Below the pieces are notes generated by a model. It did not search any database and had not been told where the DNA came from. It saw only the letters and a program-made list of their open reading frames with translations. Shown here one piece after another: positions 19,309 to 28,125 of a DNA stretch of 64,000 nt. A program made the position numbers and the translations under genes. The DNA is from Pseudarthrobacter sp. SSS035 (GTDB lineage Bacteria > Actinomycetota > Actinomycetes > Actinomycetales > Micrococcaceae), in NCBI RefSeq assembly GCF_023273875.1, contig NZ_CP096882.1, positions 2,294,001 through 2,358,000 of the forward strand. Reading direction: 5' to 3'. Each line of letters starts with the position of its first letter. Positions within the stretch are counted from its first letter, which is position 1.

Positions 19309-19734
19309 TCAGGGCTGTGACGTCCGGGACAGGATCCAGGTGTTGGTGCCGTCCTGCCGTTCGAAGGTCACGGTGGTGACGAGCGCCTCGATGAGCGCCA
19401 GGCCGCGGCCGGACTCGGAATCGTCGTCCGGAGTCCTCGGTTCCAGTGGGCCGAACGGGGGCTTGGCGAAGAACGCGCTGACCCGGGCCTGCAGGAGCGT
19501 GGGCTGGACGCTGATGTCCACTCCCAGCTCCACGGGTTTCTGCGCCTTGGCCGGCCGCGCGTGCTGGACGATGTTGGACGCGGACTCGATCACCGCCGTG
19601 GTGAAGGTCATCTGGTCCATGGCCTGGACGAACGGGGCGTCCTCCCAGAGTTTGTCCAGTTCGTTGTGGACGGAGTCGATGGACTCGGCAGAGGACAGTC
19701 CCCGGAACGTCCGCCGGGCCAGGACCTCAGTCAT
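19309..19734 (-). CDS. Anti-sigma-factor-type serine kinase (HATPase_c_2, RsbW-like)
   Basis: 141 residues. The GHKL N-box is TTAVIESASNIVQHARP and the second ATP-binding box is ESGRGLALIEALV, the arrangement of RsbW/SpoIIAB-like kinases that bind a target protein and phosphorylate a STAS antagonist. It overlaps the STAS gene by eight bases. No sigma factor lies nearby, so the target may be another protein, possibly the glycosyltransferase in the same operon; that is inference. Confidence 0.88.
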   Translation of the reverse strand: MTEVLARRTFRGLSSAESIDSVHNELDKLWEDAPFVQAMDQMTFTTAVIESASNIVQHARPAKAQKPVELGVDISVQPTLLQARVSAFFAKPPFGPLEPRTPDDDSESGRGLALIEALVTTVTFERQDGTNTWILSRTSQP

Positions 19735-20059
19735 TGCTGAACGCCTCGTCGGCGGAGGCGTAGGCAGTCAACACCCGGTCCATGCTGGTCAGCTCAAGAA
19801 CCATTTTGACCTGCGGCTGGACGGCGGCGATGCGCAGGTCCCCGCCGGCCTGACGGGCGGCCTTGAGGCACCCGATCAGCGCGCCGAGGCCGGAGGAATC
19901 CATAAACGCCGTGTTCTCCAGGTTCACCACGATCCGCGAGGAACCGCCGGCGATCACATCGGTGACGAATTCGCGCAGCTTAGGCGCGGACACCATGTTC
20001 AGCCGCCCGTCCGCCTTGACCTCCGCATACGAATCCTTGACTTCATAACTAAACTCCAT
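19727..20059 (-). CDS. STAS-domain anti-sigma-factor antagonist
   Basis: 110 residues, a single STAS domain from SYEVKDSYAEVKADGRLNMV to the end. The conserved phosphorylation site is FMDSSGLGALIGCLK (Ser around residue 56). In known systems the unphosphorylated form captures the kinase and the phosphatase resets it. The gene overlaps its neighbours on both sides (11 and 8 bases), so it is made in step with the glycosyltransferase and the kinase. Confidence 0.92.
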   Translation of the reverse strand: MEFSYEVKDSYAEVKADGRLNMVSAPKLREFVTDVIAGGSSRIVVNLENTAFMDSSGLGALIGCLKAARQAGGDLRIAAVQPQVKMVLELTSMDRVLTAYASADEAFSND

Positions 20060-22019
20060 CCCGTTTCCTCTCTCCAGCCTCGACGTCCTCAGCGGGTACG
20101 TACCCCTTGTACAAAACAGCGCGGACCAGGACGCTCATGATCACCAGGTCAAAAATAACCCAGGCCACGTTCACCAGCGTGCCAAGCGGCTCCGCCAGTC
20201 CCGCGGTCAGGCGGATAATCCCGACGACGGCGGCCACCGCCAGCAGCACGGTCACCACGATCTGGGGGCGGATGAGGCTCCAGCTGGGGCCGCCGCTCTG
20301 GCGGGACTTCGGGGTCACGGCGAACCCGAGGGGACGGCCGAACCAGACGTTCCGGGCCGCCGTCGAACAGGCCTTGATCCAGGTGGGGAACAGCGCGAGG
20401 CTGTACTGCTGGCCGCGCCAGGTGGGGATCCCGCGGCCGGCGACGACGAACAGCAGCTGGTTTGCAACCATGAACGGGATGAACCGGATGAAGAAGTCCC
20501 AGCTGAGGCTGGCCACGGGCAGGACGCCCAGCAGCAGGTAGATGATGGGGGCGGCGAAGTAGATGATCGCCGCGTAGCCGCTGAGGTAGGTCCACATGGT
20601 GGCGAAGTACATCAGCCGCTGGCCGATCTTCAGACCCTTCTGGGCCAGCGGGTTCTCGCGGAGCAGCACCTGGATGGTCCCCTGCGCCCAGCGGAGGCGC
20701 TGGGTGAGCATGGTCTTGAGGTCCTCGGGCGCCAGTCCATAGGCCAGGATCTCGTGGTGGTAGACGCTTTCCCAGCCCATGGCGTGCATGCGCATTGCTG
20801 TGGCCATGTCCTCCGTGACGGAGATGGTGGCCAGCGGCATGACCGGCTGGGCTTCGTCGTTGCGTTCAACGCTCAGGGCATCAAGGACGGCCTGCACGGA
20901 TTCCAGCGCGCCGAGCGGCGACCAGTCACGGGCCGACATGCGCTGTACGGCGTCATCGGCCACCACGGGGACGCCGGCATCACCCACGTGGGCGATTTCC
21001 ATGGCGGCGATCTCTTCGAGGTCGGCCTGCAGCGCGGACATGTCAGCCTGGACCAGCGTCTGCACGGCCGCGTCCACGCGGCGGCGGACCCGGTACGTGA
21101 TCTCGCTCAATGGCTGTCCGGCCGCCAGCTGCTCCTGGGCTTCGCGCGTGGCGGCCTCCACCGCATCCAGCACTTCAGCTACGAGCGGGGTGTCCATGTC
21201 AGCGGATTTCCGCGCCTGGCGGATGGCGGACCGGGACGCCGTGAGGGCACGGCGGATGCTCTTTTCAGTCTCCTTGACGTAGCCCACCAGGCCCAGCTGC
21301 ATCAGTGCTTCGCGGCGCAGGATGGCGTTGGAGCCGCAGAAGAACGCCGCGTTCCAGCCGTCCTTGCCCTGCTGGATGGGGCCGTAGAACAGGGGTGCCT
21401 GGCTGCCGAGTGGATCGTGGGCGGGCACGTTGCTGAAGTACTGCGGGGTCTGGACCAGGGCCACCCGGCGGTTGTTGAAATAGCCCAGGGTCTTTTCCAG
21501 GATGTCCGGTTCGGGGATCTGGTCCGCGTCCAGGATCAGCAGGAATTCGCCGTGCGTGACCATCAGGGCGTTGTTCAGGTTGCCGGCCTTGGCGTGGCGC
21601 GGCACGTTGGTGGTCCAGTCCCCGCTCCGCGTCACATAACCCAGCCCGTGCTGTTCGGCGAGGGCCTTCAGCTCGGGCCGGGCGCCGTCGTCGAGAATCC
21701 AGGTGCTGTGCGGGTGCCGGATCTTCTGGGCCGCCAGGGCAGTGGTCATCACCATGTCCAGGTCTTCGTTGTATGTGGTGATGAAGACGTCCACGGTGGC
21801 ATCGTGGGGCGGCGCGGGGGCTCCCTTGCGGATCTTGAGCTGCCACACGGTCATCCCGAACAGCATCACGTCGATCAGGCTGTAGGTCTCAGCCAGCACC
21901 AGGGGCACGGCGATCCACCAGGCATCCCAGTTCAGCGACGACGCCCAGCGCCAGCCCACATAGTTCAGGCCGAAGATGACCGTCAGGACCACAACCAGGC
22001 GGGTCCAGAAGCGCGTCAT
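20049..22019 (-). CDS. Membrane glycosyltransferase family 2, BcsA-like polysaccharide synthase with large insert
   Basis: 656 residues. Two to three N-terminal membrane helices (5-60) lead to a GT-A domain with TTYNED (81-86), DDG (110-112), DADQIPEP (164-171), FFCGSNAILRREAL (226-239), VTEDMATAMR (401-410) and QRLRW (440-444), the catalytic set of processive beta-glycan synthases such as BcsA. More membrane helices follow. There is no PilZ domain. About 155 residues (241-397), mostly charged helix, separate the FCGS and TED motifs, which are close together in BcsA. The polymer made is unknown. Confidence 0.88.
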   Translation of the reverse strand: MTRFWTRLVVVLTVIFGLNYVGWRWASSLNWDAWWIAVPLVLAETYSLIDVMLFGMTVWQLKIRKGAPAPPHDATVDVFITTYNEDLDMVMTTALAAQKIRHPHSTWILDDGARPELKALAEQHGLGYVTRSGDWTTNVPRHAKAGNLNNALMVTHGEFLLILDADQIPEPDILEKTLGYFNNRRVALVQTPQYFSNVPAHDPLGSQAPLFYGPIQQGKDGWNAAFFCGSNAILRREALMQLGLVGYVKETEKSIRRALTASRSAIRQARKSADMDTPLVAEVLDAVEAATREAQEQLAAGQPLSEITYRVRRRVDAAVQTLVQADMSALQADLEEIAAMEIAHVGDAGVPVVADDAVQRMSARDWSPLGALESVQAVLDALSVERNDEAQPVMPLATISVTEDMATAMRMHAMGWESVYHHEILAYGLAPEDLKTMLTQRLRWAQGTIQVLLRENPLAQKGLKIGQRLMYFATMWTYLSGYAAIIYFAAPIIYLLLGVLPVASLSWDFFIRFIPFMVANQLLFVVAGRGIPTWRGQQYSLALFPTWIKACSTAARNVWFGRPLGFAVTPKSRQSGGPSWSLIRPQIVVTVLLAVAAVVGIIRLTAGLAEPLGTLVNVAWVIFDLVIMSVLVRAVLYKGYVPAEDVEAGERKRDGV

Positions 22020-23128
22020 GCCGGGGCTGGCTCAGGCAGGCGGCGGACCACCACGACGGTGACGTCATCCTCGGCGGTTTCGGCAGGGGCCAGTGCCATG
22101 ATGGCGTCGCTGGCGGACTGCGCAGAAACCTGGCCATGGGCTGCGGCGAGCACCGCCTCGGTGAATTGCTCCACCGAGTCAAAAACGTCCAGCACGCCGT
22201 CGCTGGCCACCACCAGGGAGTCTCCCGGGGCCAGGCCGACGGCGGACTGCGGCCAGGCGGATCCGGCCCAGGCGCCCACGGGCGGACCGCCGCTGGGGAG
22301 ACGGTGCGCCGACCCCTCGGCGGTGACATGCAGTGCCAGTCCGTGGCCGGCGTCGACATAGCTGACGACGCCGGAAGCGGCGTCCAGGCGGGCGTGGAAG
22401 AGGGTGACAAAAGAGTTGGAGGAATCCAGGTCCGCCGCGATGGTGGTGCTGGCGGAGGCGAAGGCGGCGTCCAGGTCCTGGCGCTGTCCCGTGGACCGCA
22501 TGACGGCCCGGACAGTGGCCGCGATGAGGGCGGCGCCGATGCCCTTGCCCATGGCATCGGCGAACGTCAGGTGCAGACCCTCCGGCGTGCGGTACCAATC
22601 GTAGAAGTCACCGCCGACGCTGCGGGAGGGGCGAAAGACGCCGGCGACGTCGTACCCGTCCACCCGGACGTCCTCCTGGGGCAGCAGGCTCTGCTGGACC
22701 TCGGTGGCCCGCTCCAGCTCGCTCGCCACGGCTGTGTCCGCGGCGGACGGCTGCCGGCGGCGGAACAGGGCGTTGATCCTGGATTGGAGTTCGCGCGGGC
22801 TGAATGGCTTGCTGATGTAGTCATCGGCGCCGTTGTCCAGGCCCGTGAGCTTGTCCAGTTCGTCGGCACGGGCGGTGAGCATCACGATGAAGGCATCGGA
22901 GAATTCACGGAGGAGTTTGCAGACTTCCAGCCCGTCCACGTCCGGGAGGTTCAGGTCCAGGGTGATGAGATCCGGCTTGGCGCGGCGGACCTCCTCCACG
23001 CCTGGCAGACCGGCTTCAGCGTGGGTGACCTCGAAACCCTCCTTGGCCAGGATCCGGACAAGGAGGCCTCGGATGTCCGGATCGTCCTCAATCACAACGG
23101 CACGGCGCGGTTCGGGCATGGAAGGCAT
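22016..23128 (-). CDS. Response regulator with C-terminal PP2C (SpoIIE/RsbU-type) phosphatase
   Basis: 370 residues. The receiver domain (8-125) has acidic EDD at 14-16, the phosphoacceptor Asp58 in ITLDLNLPDVDG and the Lys in YISKPFSP. A short linker leads to the PP2C phosphatase: VGGDFYDWYRTPEG, then FADAMGKGIGAALIAATVRA and DSLVVASDGVLDVFD. Such enzymes dephosphorylate STAS proteins when the receiver is switched on. It is the first gene of the cassette, with ATGA overlap to the glycosyltransferase; its sensor kinase is not in the window. Confidence 0.93.
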   Translation of the reverse strand: MPSMPEPRRAVVIEDDPDIRGLLVRILAKEGFEVTHAEAGLPGVEEVRRAKPDLITLDLNLPDVDGLEVCKLLREFSDAFIVMLTARADELDKLTGLDNGADDYISKPFSPRELQSRINALFRRRQPSAADTAVASELERATEVQQSLLPQEDVRVDGYDVAGVFRPSRSVGGDFYDWYRTPEGLHLTFADAMGKGIGAALIAATVRAVMRSTGQRQDLDAAFASASTTIAADLDSSNSFVTLFHARLDAASGVVSYVDAGHGLALHVTAEGSAHRLPSGGPPVGAWAGSAWPQSAVGLAPGDSLVVASDGVLDVFDSVEQFTEAVLAAAHGQVSAQSASDAIMALAPAETAEDDVTVVVVRRLPEPAPA

Positions 23129-23363
23129 GCCTCTACTTCTACCGTATTAGTGCCGCTGAAGCATGTCATGGACCTGACATAGACGGTCGGAAGTCGTCGC
23201 AGTACCGGCATTCAGGGGCGGGCGGCCTTGTGCTGGCCTTGGTGTGGCCCGGACTTGCCGGAATACTTACCTGCCCTTGATGGGACCTTGAGGCTCCTTG
23301 GCCACACTCGAAGGACCAGTTTTGAACGGAATGTGCGGATTGCCGGAGGACGGTGCAGGACTT

Positions 23364-23657
23364 ATGGAACCAACGGAATCCGTCAGACTGCCGGGCAGGC
23401 TGGGGCGCTCGTGGCGGCGGCTCTTGAAGCAGGGCCGCCGCCCGCGCAGCACCGTTCACTACCTGAGCCATTCCTGGAAGCTCCGCTCGCTGTCCCGCTC
23501 GCTGGCCCAGGCCCTGGGGGAGTCCTGGGAGGCTTCGAGCTGGCCGGGGGACCGGCTGGCCGTCGGCCTGGAGCTCTCGGAAAAAGTCGAACAGCTCACC
23601 CGCCTCCTCAACCGCGAAACCGAAGTTCACGGCCGTCTGGCGGCGCTCGCAAAGTAG
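23364..23657 (+). CDS. Hypothetical protein, 97 aa, basic
   Basis: From ATG 23364 (MEPTESVRLPGRLGRSW); earlier ATG and TTG codons are in frame. Basic first half (RSWRRLLKQGRRPRSTVHYL), acidic leucine-rich helix at the end (VGLELSEKVEQLTRLLNR) that could form a coiled coil. It has good third-position GC. No family recognised. Confidence 0.5.
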   Translation: MEPTESVRLPGRLGRSWRRLLKQGRRPRSTVHYLSHSWKLRSLSRSLAQALGESWEASSWPGDRLAVGLELSEKVEQLTRLLNRETEVHGRLAALAK

Positions 23658-23734
23658 CCGTTCCCTGCTGACCCTTTCCGTGCCACACTTGAGGACAATC
23701 AAGTGGCTGGGGGATACCAGGTCAGGAGATTGCC

Positions 23735-23854
23735 GTGCATTGGTACACCGGGTGGGCTTATCTTTTAGCTGGGCTTATGACCATGGACGCGGTGCTGCTG
23801 GCCTTGTGGTTCATAGATAACGACTGGCCGGGCAGCTGGCGGAAGAAACCCTGA
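23735..23854 (+). CDS. Small membrane protein, 39 aa
   Basis: GTG start with CAGGAG before it. One hydrophobic helix with several Trp (YTGWAYLLAGLMTMDAVLLA) ends in a polar tail GSWRKKP. A short inverted repeat (CACTTG/CAAGTG, 23686-23705) precedes it. Function unknown; called real because the ribosome site and the membrane helix agree. Confidence 0.5.
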   Translation: MHWYTGWAYLLAGLMTMDAVLLALWFIDNDWPGSWRKKP

Positions 23855-23900
23855 TTTAGCGCAGGCTGGGTCAGCTGGTCCCGCGTCAGTTCGCGCGGAA

Positions 23901-24473
23901 TCAGCGCAGGTCCAGGCGCATCAGGACGCGCGGGAATCCGTTGAGCACCGAATCCGTATCAGCCGCCTTGACGAACCCGGCCTTCTCAAAGAGTTTGCGC
24001 GTGCCCACGTACGCCATGGTGAGGTCCACCTTGCTGCCGCCGTTGTCCACCGGGTACCCCTCAATGGCGGGCGCGCCGTATCCGCGGGCCAGCTCCACGG
24101 CACCTTTGAGCAGGTGATGGGAGATCCCTTTGCCGCGGTAACCGGGCCGGACCCGGATGCACCACACAGACCAAACATCGAGGTCGTCCACGTGCGGAAT
24201 CCTGCGGTTGCGGGCAAAGCTGGTGTCGGCGCGCGGATGGACAGCTGCCCACCCGACTACTTCGTCGCTGTCGTACGCCAGAACCCCTGGCGGCGGATCC
24301 TGCGCCACCAGCTCCTTCACCAGGTCGCCGCGGGCCGTTCCGCGCAGCGCAAGGTTCTGCTTGGACGGGATGCGGTAGCTCAGGCACCAGCACACGTTGG
24401 CATCGGGCCGCTTGGGTCCAACCATCGTTTTGACGTCTTCGAACAGCGTTCCCGGACGGACTTCGATCGTCAT
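23901..24473 (-). CDS. GNAT-family N-acetyltransferase
   Basis: 190 residues. VWCIRVRPGYRGKGISHHLL is the acetyl-CoA binding motif and LFEKAGFVKAADTDSVLNG the end of the fold. The segment WCLSYRIPSKQN near residue 29 is shared by a group of actinobacterial acetyltransferases of unknown substrate. Reads convergent to the small membrane protein. Confidence 0.85.
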   Translation of the reverse strand: MTIEVRPGTLFEDVKTMVGPKRPDANVCWCLSYRIPSKQNLALRGTARGDLVKELVAQDPPPGVLAYDSDEVVGWAAVHPRADTSFARNRRIPHVDDLDVWSVWCIRVRPGYRGKGISHHLLKGAVELARGYGAPAIEGYPVDNGGSKVDLTMAYVGTRKLFEKAGFVKAADTDSVLNGFPRVLMRLDLR

Positions 24474-24513
24474 GCCTGACTCCCGGTTGGTGGGCTACCC
24501 GTGCCCTGACAGA

Positions 24514-24993
24514 CTAGACCCCCAGGGACTCCCGGAGGGCTGCCACGTGGCCCTGCGCCTTGACCTGGTACTGGGCCAGCGACACGTTGCCGTCGGGGTC
24601 CACCACCACGGTGGAGCGGACGAGGCCTTCGACGATCTCGCCGTCGACCAGCTTCTCGCCCCACGCGCCGTAGGCCAGGGCAACTGCGTGGTCCTCGTCG
24701 GAGAGCAGCGGGAAGGTCAGGTTGAAGTCGCCGGTGAAGTTAGCCAGCCTCTCCGGGGCGTCGGGGGAGATGCCCAGGACTTCATAGCCGGAGCCCTGCA
24801 GGGATGAGAGGCTGTCGCGGAAATCGCAGGCCTCGGTGGTGCACCCGGGGGTTGCCGCCTCCGGGTAGAAGTACACGATGACGTTCTTGCCGCGGTAGTT
24901 GGCCAGGGAGGTTTCCTTGCCCTCGGCGTCCTGAAGCGTGAACTCGGGGGCCTGGGTACCTGGCTGAAGTTTGATGGTCAGTTGGGGGCTCAT
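24514..24993 (-). CDS. bcp: Thioredoxin-dependent thiol peroxidase (Bcp/PrxQ)
   Basis: 159 residues from ATG 24993; a longer in-frame stretch upstream is not supported. It reduces hydroperoxides in the cytoplasm. YFYPEAATPGCTTEACDFRD contains the peroxidatic Cys (in PGCT) and a second Cys five residues on, the resolving Cys of the Q type. The usual Lys (YFYPKA) is Glu here, a minor variation. It is a single-gene unit with a 300-bp gap before it. Confidence 0.95.
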   Translation of the reverse strand: MSPQLTIKLQPGTQAPEFTLQDAEGKETSLANYRGKNVIVYFYPEAATPGCTTEACDFRDSLSSLQGSGYEVLGISPDAPERLANFTGDFNLTFPLLSDEDHAVALAYGAWGEKLVDGEIVEGLVRSTVVVDPDGNVSLAQYQVKAQGHVAALRESLGV

Positions 24994-25310
24994 GGCGTTC
25001 CTTCGGGAGACTCTGATGGCAAAAGACAGGAAACCAGTGAATCGGCTTTCCAGTTTAAACAACAACTCCGGCGTCATTTGAAGTATTCCGGCTGGTCCGG
25101 GGCCGGGACCTGTGCAGGGGGCCCTTTTCGGCCCCGTGAATGTCCGGCGGTCCATTGACTTGAGGCGCCGGATGGATACGGTTAGAGGTACGCACTTCTG
25201 GTCTCCGCAGTACGTGATCCGCACTACGTAGCCGCTAGCCGGCATCCACGCACAACCGCTTGGTCCCAGCCCTAAGCGTCCACCGCACATGATCCCAAGG
25301 CTGTTTCCCC

Positions 25311-25709
25311 ATGACCGCAAATTTCATCAGAGCACTGGCCGTAAAATCCTTTGACATCCCGGACAAGAAACGGTGTCCGGACAAGGCCGAGTTCGATCTC
25401 GTCACCGTTGACGACTACTCGGTGGCCCGCCTCATCCTCGCTCCAGGCTGGCGCTGGTCCGAGTCCGCCAAGCCTACTGAACTGACAGACTTCTGCGAGC
25501 ACAACCACCTCGGTTACTGTGTGTCCGGAAGCCTGGAGATTCAAACGTCCGACGGCGTGAGGTCCACCATCCGCGCCCATGACACCTATGCGTTGCCTCC
25601 CGGGCACGATGAGTGGGTGGTTGGCTCCGAGCCGTTCGTCGCCATCGAATTCCTGGGTACGGCGTCCTTCGGCCGGCCGCGGAGCAAGGGATCCCACGCG
25701 CTGATTTGA
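25311..25709 (+). CDS. Cupin-domain protein
   Basis: 132 residues. The cupin core reads ILAPGWRWSESAKPTELTDF, HNHLGYCVSGSLEIQTSDG and TYALPPGHDEWVVG, a small beta-barrel with His residues that may bind metal. It is likely a small-molecule binding or isomerase-type protein; no partner gene explains it. The 317 bp before it hold a possible promoter (TTGACT near 25155) and short inverted repeats, but no gene I can support. Confidence 0.8.
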   Translation: MTANFIRALAVKSFDIPDKKRCPDKAEFDLVTVDDYSVARLILAPGWRWSESAKPTELTDFCEHNHLGYCVSGSLEIQTSDGVRSTIRAHDTYALPPGHDEWVVGSEPFVAIEFLGTASFGRPRSKGSHALI

Positions 25710-25755
25710 GCGCGCTGATTTGAGCCGGAGCTGGCCTGCCGGGGCCAGGGCGGGG

Positions 25756-26337
25756 CTATACAGCCACGGCAGGTTCCGCGCGGATGATCCGCTTGAGCCT
25801 GGCCACAACCTCGGCCGGCGGGCAGTCGGCGTCGAGCTGTACGAAACCCGCGTATTCCGGCATGGAGCGGTAGGCGTCGCGCAAGTCCACCAGGTCAGCC
25901 AGCGTCTCCGAATCGGTGCCGCGGGCCATGATGCGATCGTGTGCCAACGCAGGCTCAACGTCCAGGTGCACCACGGCGTCAGGCTCCGGCAGGGACGAAA
26001 TCAGCCACGGGAGCAGGCGGCCACGCCGGAGACCTTTGGCCGCGCGCAGGGCCAGCTGGCAGTGAAGGTGCCGGTCCATCACCACCAATCCGTCGACACG
26101 GTTTGCTCGGGCATGGGACACCAGCACGTTGGCCACGCGGAGGGTGGTTTCCACGGCGTCGGCCAGGTGGCGGGGCCAGCGGATGGCCAGCCGTTCAGCC
26201 AGCACGGACATGCTCCGCCTGCCGGCATGGTTGCTGAGCAGCAGGGCGCTTTCGCCGTCAGCCTGGGCCGCATCTACCAAGGCGCGGGCGGCCGTGGATT
26301 TTCCCGAGCCGTCGATTCCGGTTAAGACAATAAGCAC
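25756..26337 (-). CDS. Thymidylate-kinase-like P-loop protein
   Basis: 193 residues from GTG 26337, chosen because AAAGGAGG lies five bases before it. The P-loop is LTGIDGSGKSTAARAL, followed by VVMDRHLHCQLALR (the DRH/Y motif of dTMP kinases) and a lid with arginines. The family is that of thymidylate kinases, but length and the diverged substrate loop leave room for another nucleotide or small molecule. Probably not the housekeeping Tmk. Confidence 0.75.
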   Translation of the reverse strand: MLIVLTGIDGSGKSTAARALVDAAQADGESALLLSNHAGRRSMSVLAERLAIRWPRHLADAVETTLRVANVLVSHARANRVDGLVVMDRHLHCQLALRAAKGLRRGRLLPWLISSLPEPDAVVHLDVEPALAHDRIMARGTDSETLADLVDLRDAYRSMPEYAGFVQLDADCPPAEVVARLKRIIRAEPAVAV

Positions 26338-26473
26338 TTGGCCTCCTTTCGCCAATGGTTTAACGGAAGGGACCGTGTGATCGTCCCATCATGAGGTGGA
26401 GGTCACAATAAGCTTACGTCCGGACGGTGCCTGCAACAGGCCGGCTACCGCTCCCGCAGAAGGGGGATCTTCG

Positions 26474-26860
26474 ATGCAGTTAGCCCAGCTAGCCGCGATT
26501 GCCGCGTGTGTACTCTTGGCCGCGCTCGCGGTTTTTCAGGCCGCCCTGATCGCGGGAGCACCACTGGGACGGTTCGCGTGGGGAGGCCAGCACAACGTCC
26601 TGCCCACCAAGCTGCGGATCGGCAGCGCCACCTCGATCATCCTTTACGTCCTCTTCGCCTATGTTGGGCTGGCCAAGGCTGGCATGGCGGCCCCGCTGGT
26701 GAACCAAGGTTTCACGGACGTCTTCTGTTGGGTGCTGACGGCCTATTTCGCGGTGGGCATCGTGCTGAACGGGATCTCCCGCAGCAAACCGGAGCGCCTG
26801 GTCATGACACCCACAGTGGTGATCCTGACAGCCCTCTACCTGGTCCTGTCCCTGAACTAG
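26474..26860 (+). CDS. Four-span membrane protein
   Basis: 128 residues from ATG 26474 with AGAAGGGGG upstream. Four hydrophobic helices (about 5-27, 48-68, 80-97, 108-126) and the conserved-looking FAWGGQHNVLPTKLRIGS between the first two. Small membrane proteins of this type are common in actinobacteria and have no known function. Confidence 0.75.
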   Translation: MQLAQLAAIAACVLLAALAVFQAALIAGAPLGRFAWGGQHNVLPTKLRIGSATSIILYVLFAYVGLAKAGMAAPLVNQGFTDVFCWVLTAYFAVGIVLNGISRSKPERLVMTPTVVILTALYLVLSLN

Positions 26861-26862
26861 CG

Positions 26863-27510
26863 TCAGTGCTTTGGTTCGAGGGCGAGCCGCAGCCCGAAAC
26901 CGACCAGGACGGTGCCGGTGATGCGGTCGATGATCCGGAGGCTGCGGGCGCTTTTCAGCCATTTGGAGGCAAAGCCTGCTCCGAAAATCAGGAAGGTCAG
27001 CCACGCAAGGCCCAGGACGCAGTGGACGCCGGCCAGCAAAATTCCCATCAGCAGCGGAGGTGTCCCCGGCGGGATGAACTGGGGAATCGTGGCGATGTAG
27101 AACACCCCCACCTTCGGATTAAGCAGATTAGTGCCTGTCCCGGTCAGCCAGCCCTGGAACAGTTGATGGCGGGCCGCCGCGGGCACTCCAACCTCGGGCG
27201 AGGCGGACGGCTGGTCCTTGGCCCGGCTCTTCCACAGCAGGGAAGCGCCAAGCCACACCATGTAGGCGGCGCCGGCGATGGTGAGTGCCCGGTAGGCCAG
27301 CTCAGATGCTGCCAGCAGCGCCGAGACGCCCACGGCAGCCGCGATTCCCCACACCATCAGTCCGGTGGAGATGCCCAGGGCCGTGGCGAAGGCGAAACCG
27401 CGGGTCCTGGCGAGGGACGAACGGAGCACCAGTGCCGTGTCGATGCCCGGAACCAGCGTCAGGAGTCCGGCCACAAAGCCGAACGAGAGCAGTGACTGAT
27501 AGAGATCCAC
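26863..27510 (-). CDS. LysE/RhtB-family amino-acid exporter
   Basis: 215 residues from GTG 27510 (MDLYQSLLSFGF, the usual start of the family); a TTG six codons earlier is possible. Hydrophobic throughout, with VPGIDTALVLRSSLARTRGF as the LysE-type signature, then GTGTNLLNPKVGVFYIATIP. It probably exports an amino acid or a related metabolite from the cytoplasm; the substrate is unknown. Confidence 0.9.
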   Translation of the reverse strand: MDLYQSLLSFGFVAGLLTLVPGIDTALVLRSSLARTRGFAFATALGISTGLMVWGIAAAVGVSALLAASELAYRALTIAGAAYMVWLGASLLWKSRAKDQPSASPEVGVPAAARHQLFQGWLTGTGTNLLNPKVGVFYIATIPQFIPPGTPPLLMGILLAGVHCVLGLAWLTFLIFGAGFASKWLKSARSLRIIDRITGTVLVGFGLRLALEPKH

Positions 27511-27575
27511 GAGCCAAGGATAAGCCAACGACGGCGGCCAACCGGCCGCCGTCGAACGTTAGCGCAGGAGGCGTC

Positions 27576-27914
27576 TTAGCTGCAGTGCTTCGTGAAGGCG
27601 GCGCCGGCTTCCTGGTACTTGGACTCCAGCTCGGCGAGCTTGGCCTCGTCCGGGGTTTCCTTGGCGGACTCGTCCGTGAACGCGATGATGGATCCGAGCG
27701 CAGGCTTGAGGTCATCCGATGCCACAACTTCGATGGGCCGGATCTGGTTGGCGAGACGCACCAGGCCGGTCTTGCCCACGTTGTTCGCGGGGTTCGCCAG
27801 GACGGCCTTGACGCGGTCGCAGGTTTCGGGGGTGGAAAGTTTGGTGGGCGCGGTGCACGCAGAAGCGGAAAGCACGAGGCCGGCAGCGATCAGGGCGGTG
27901 GCGAGTTTCTTCAT
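27576..27914 (-). CDS. Small lipoprotein, unknown function
   Basis: 112 residues with a lipoprotein signal (MKKLATALIAAGLVLSASAC, Cys20). The mature part is helical and has two more Cys (ETCDRVKAVL and KHCS at the end) that could form a disulfide. No family recognised. Confidence 0.8.
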   Translation of the reverse strand: MKKLATALIAAGLVLSASACTAPTKLSTPETCDRVKAVLANPANNVGKTGLVRLANQIRPIEVVASDDLKPALGSIIAFTDESAKETPDEAKLAELESKYQEAGAAFTKHCS

Positions 27915-28125
27915 GGGTCCCTCAGTAGTTGATTGAGGTTTCGATTGTAAGCAGAGACCGCGGCGCCTTGCCGCTCCGGGGGCTCAGGAGGGCGGAGTGT
28001 GACCCGGCAGAGAGGGGGCTTTGGACTCTGGCGGGGCGGTTCTCGGCGTGCATAGACTGGCAGGACAATCGTGCGGGCCTGCCGCAGGTTGGCCCGTGCG
28101 GATCACCTAAATTCAAGGAAGAATC

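Noticed and set aside
20754..22361. A 535-codon plus-strand frame opposite the glycosyltransferase
   Set aside because: Shadow frame; the minus-strand protein has all catalytic motifs.
25150..25250. tRNA-like or riboswitch-like segment before the cupin gene
   Set aside because: Short inverted repeats are present, but no cloverleaf, anticodon stem or known riboswitch core could be drawn.
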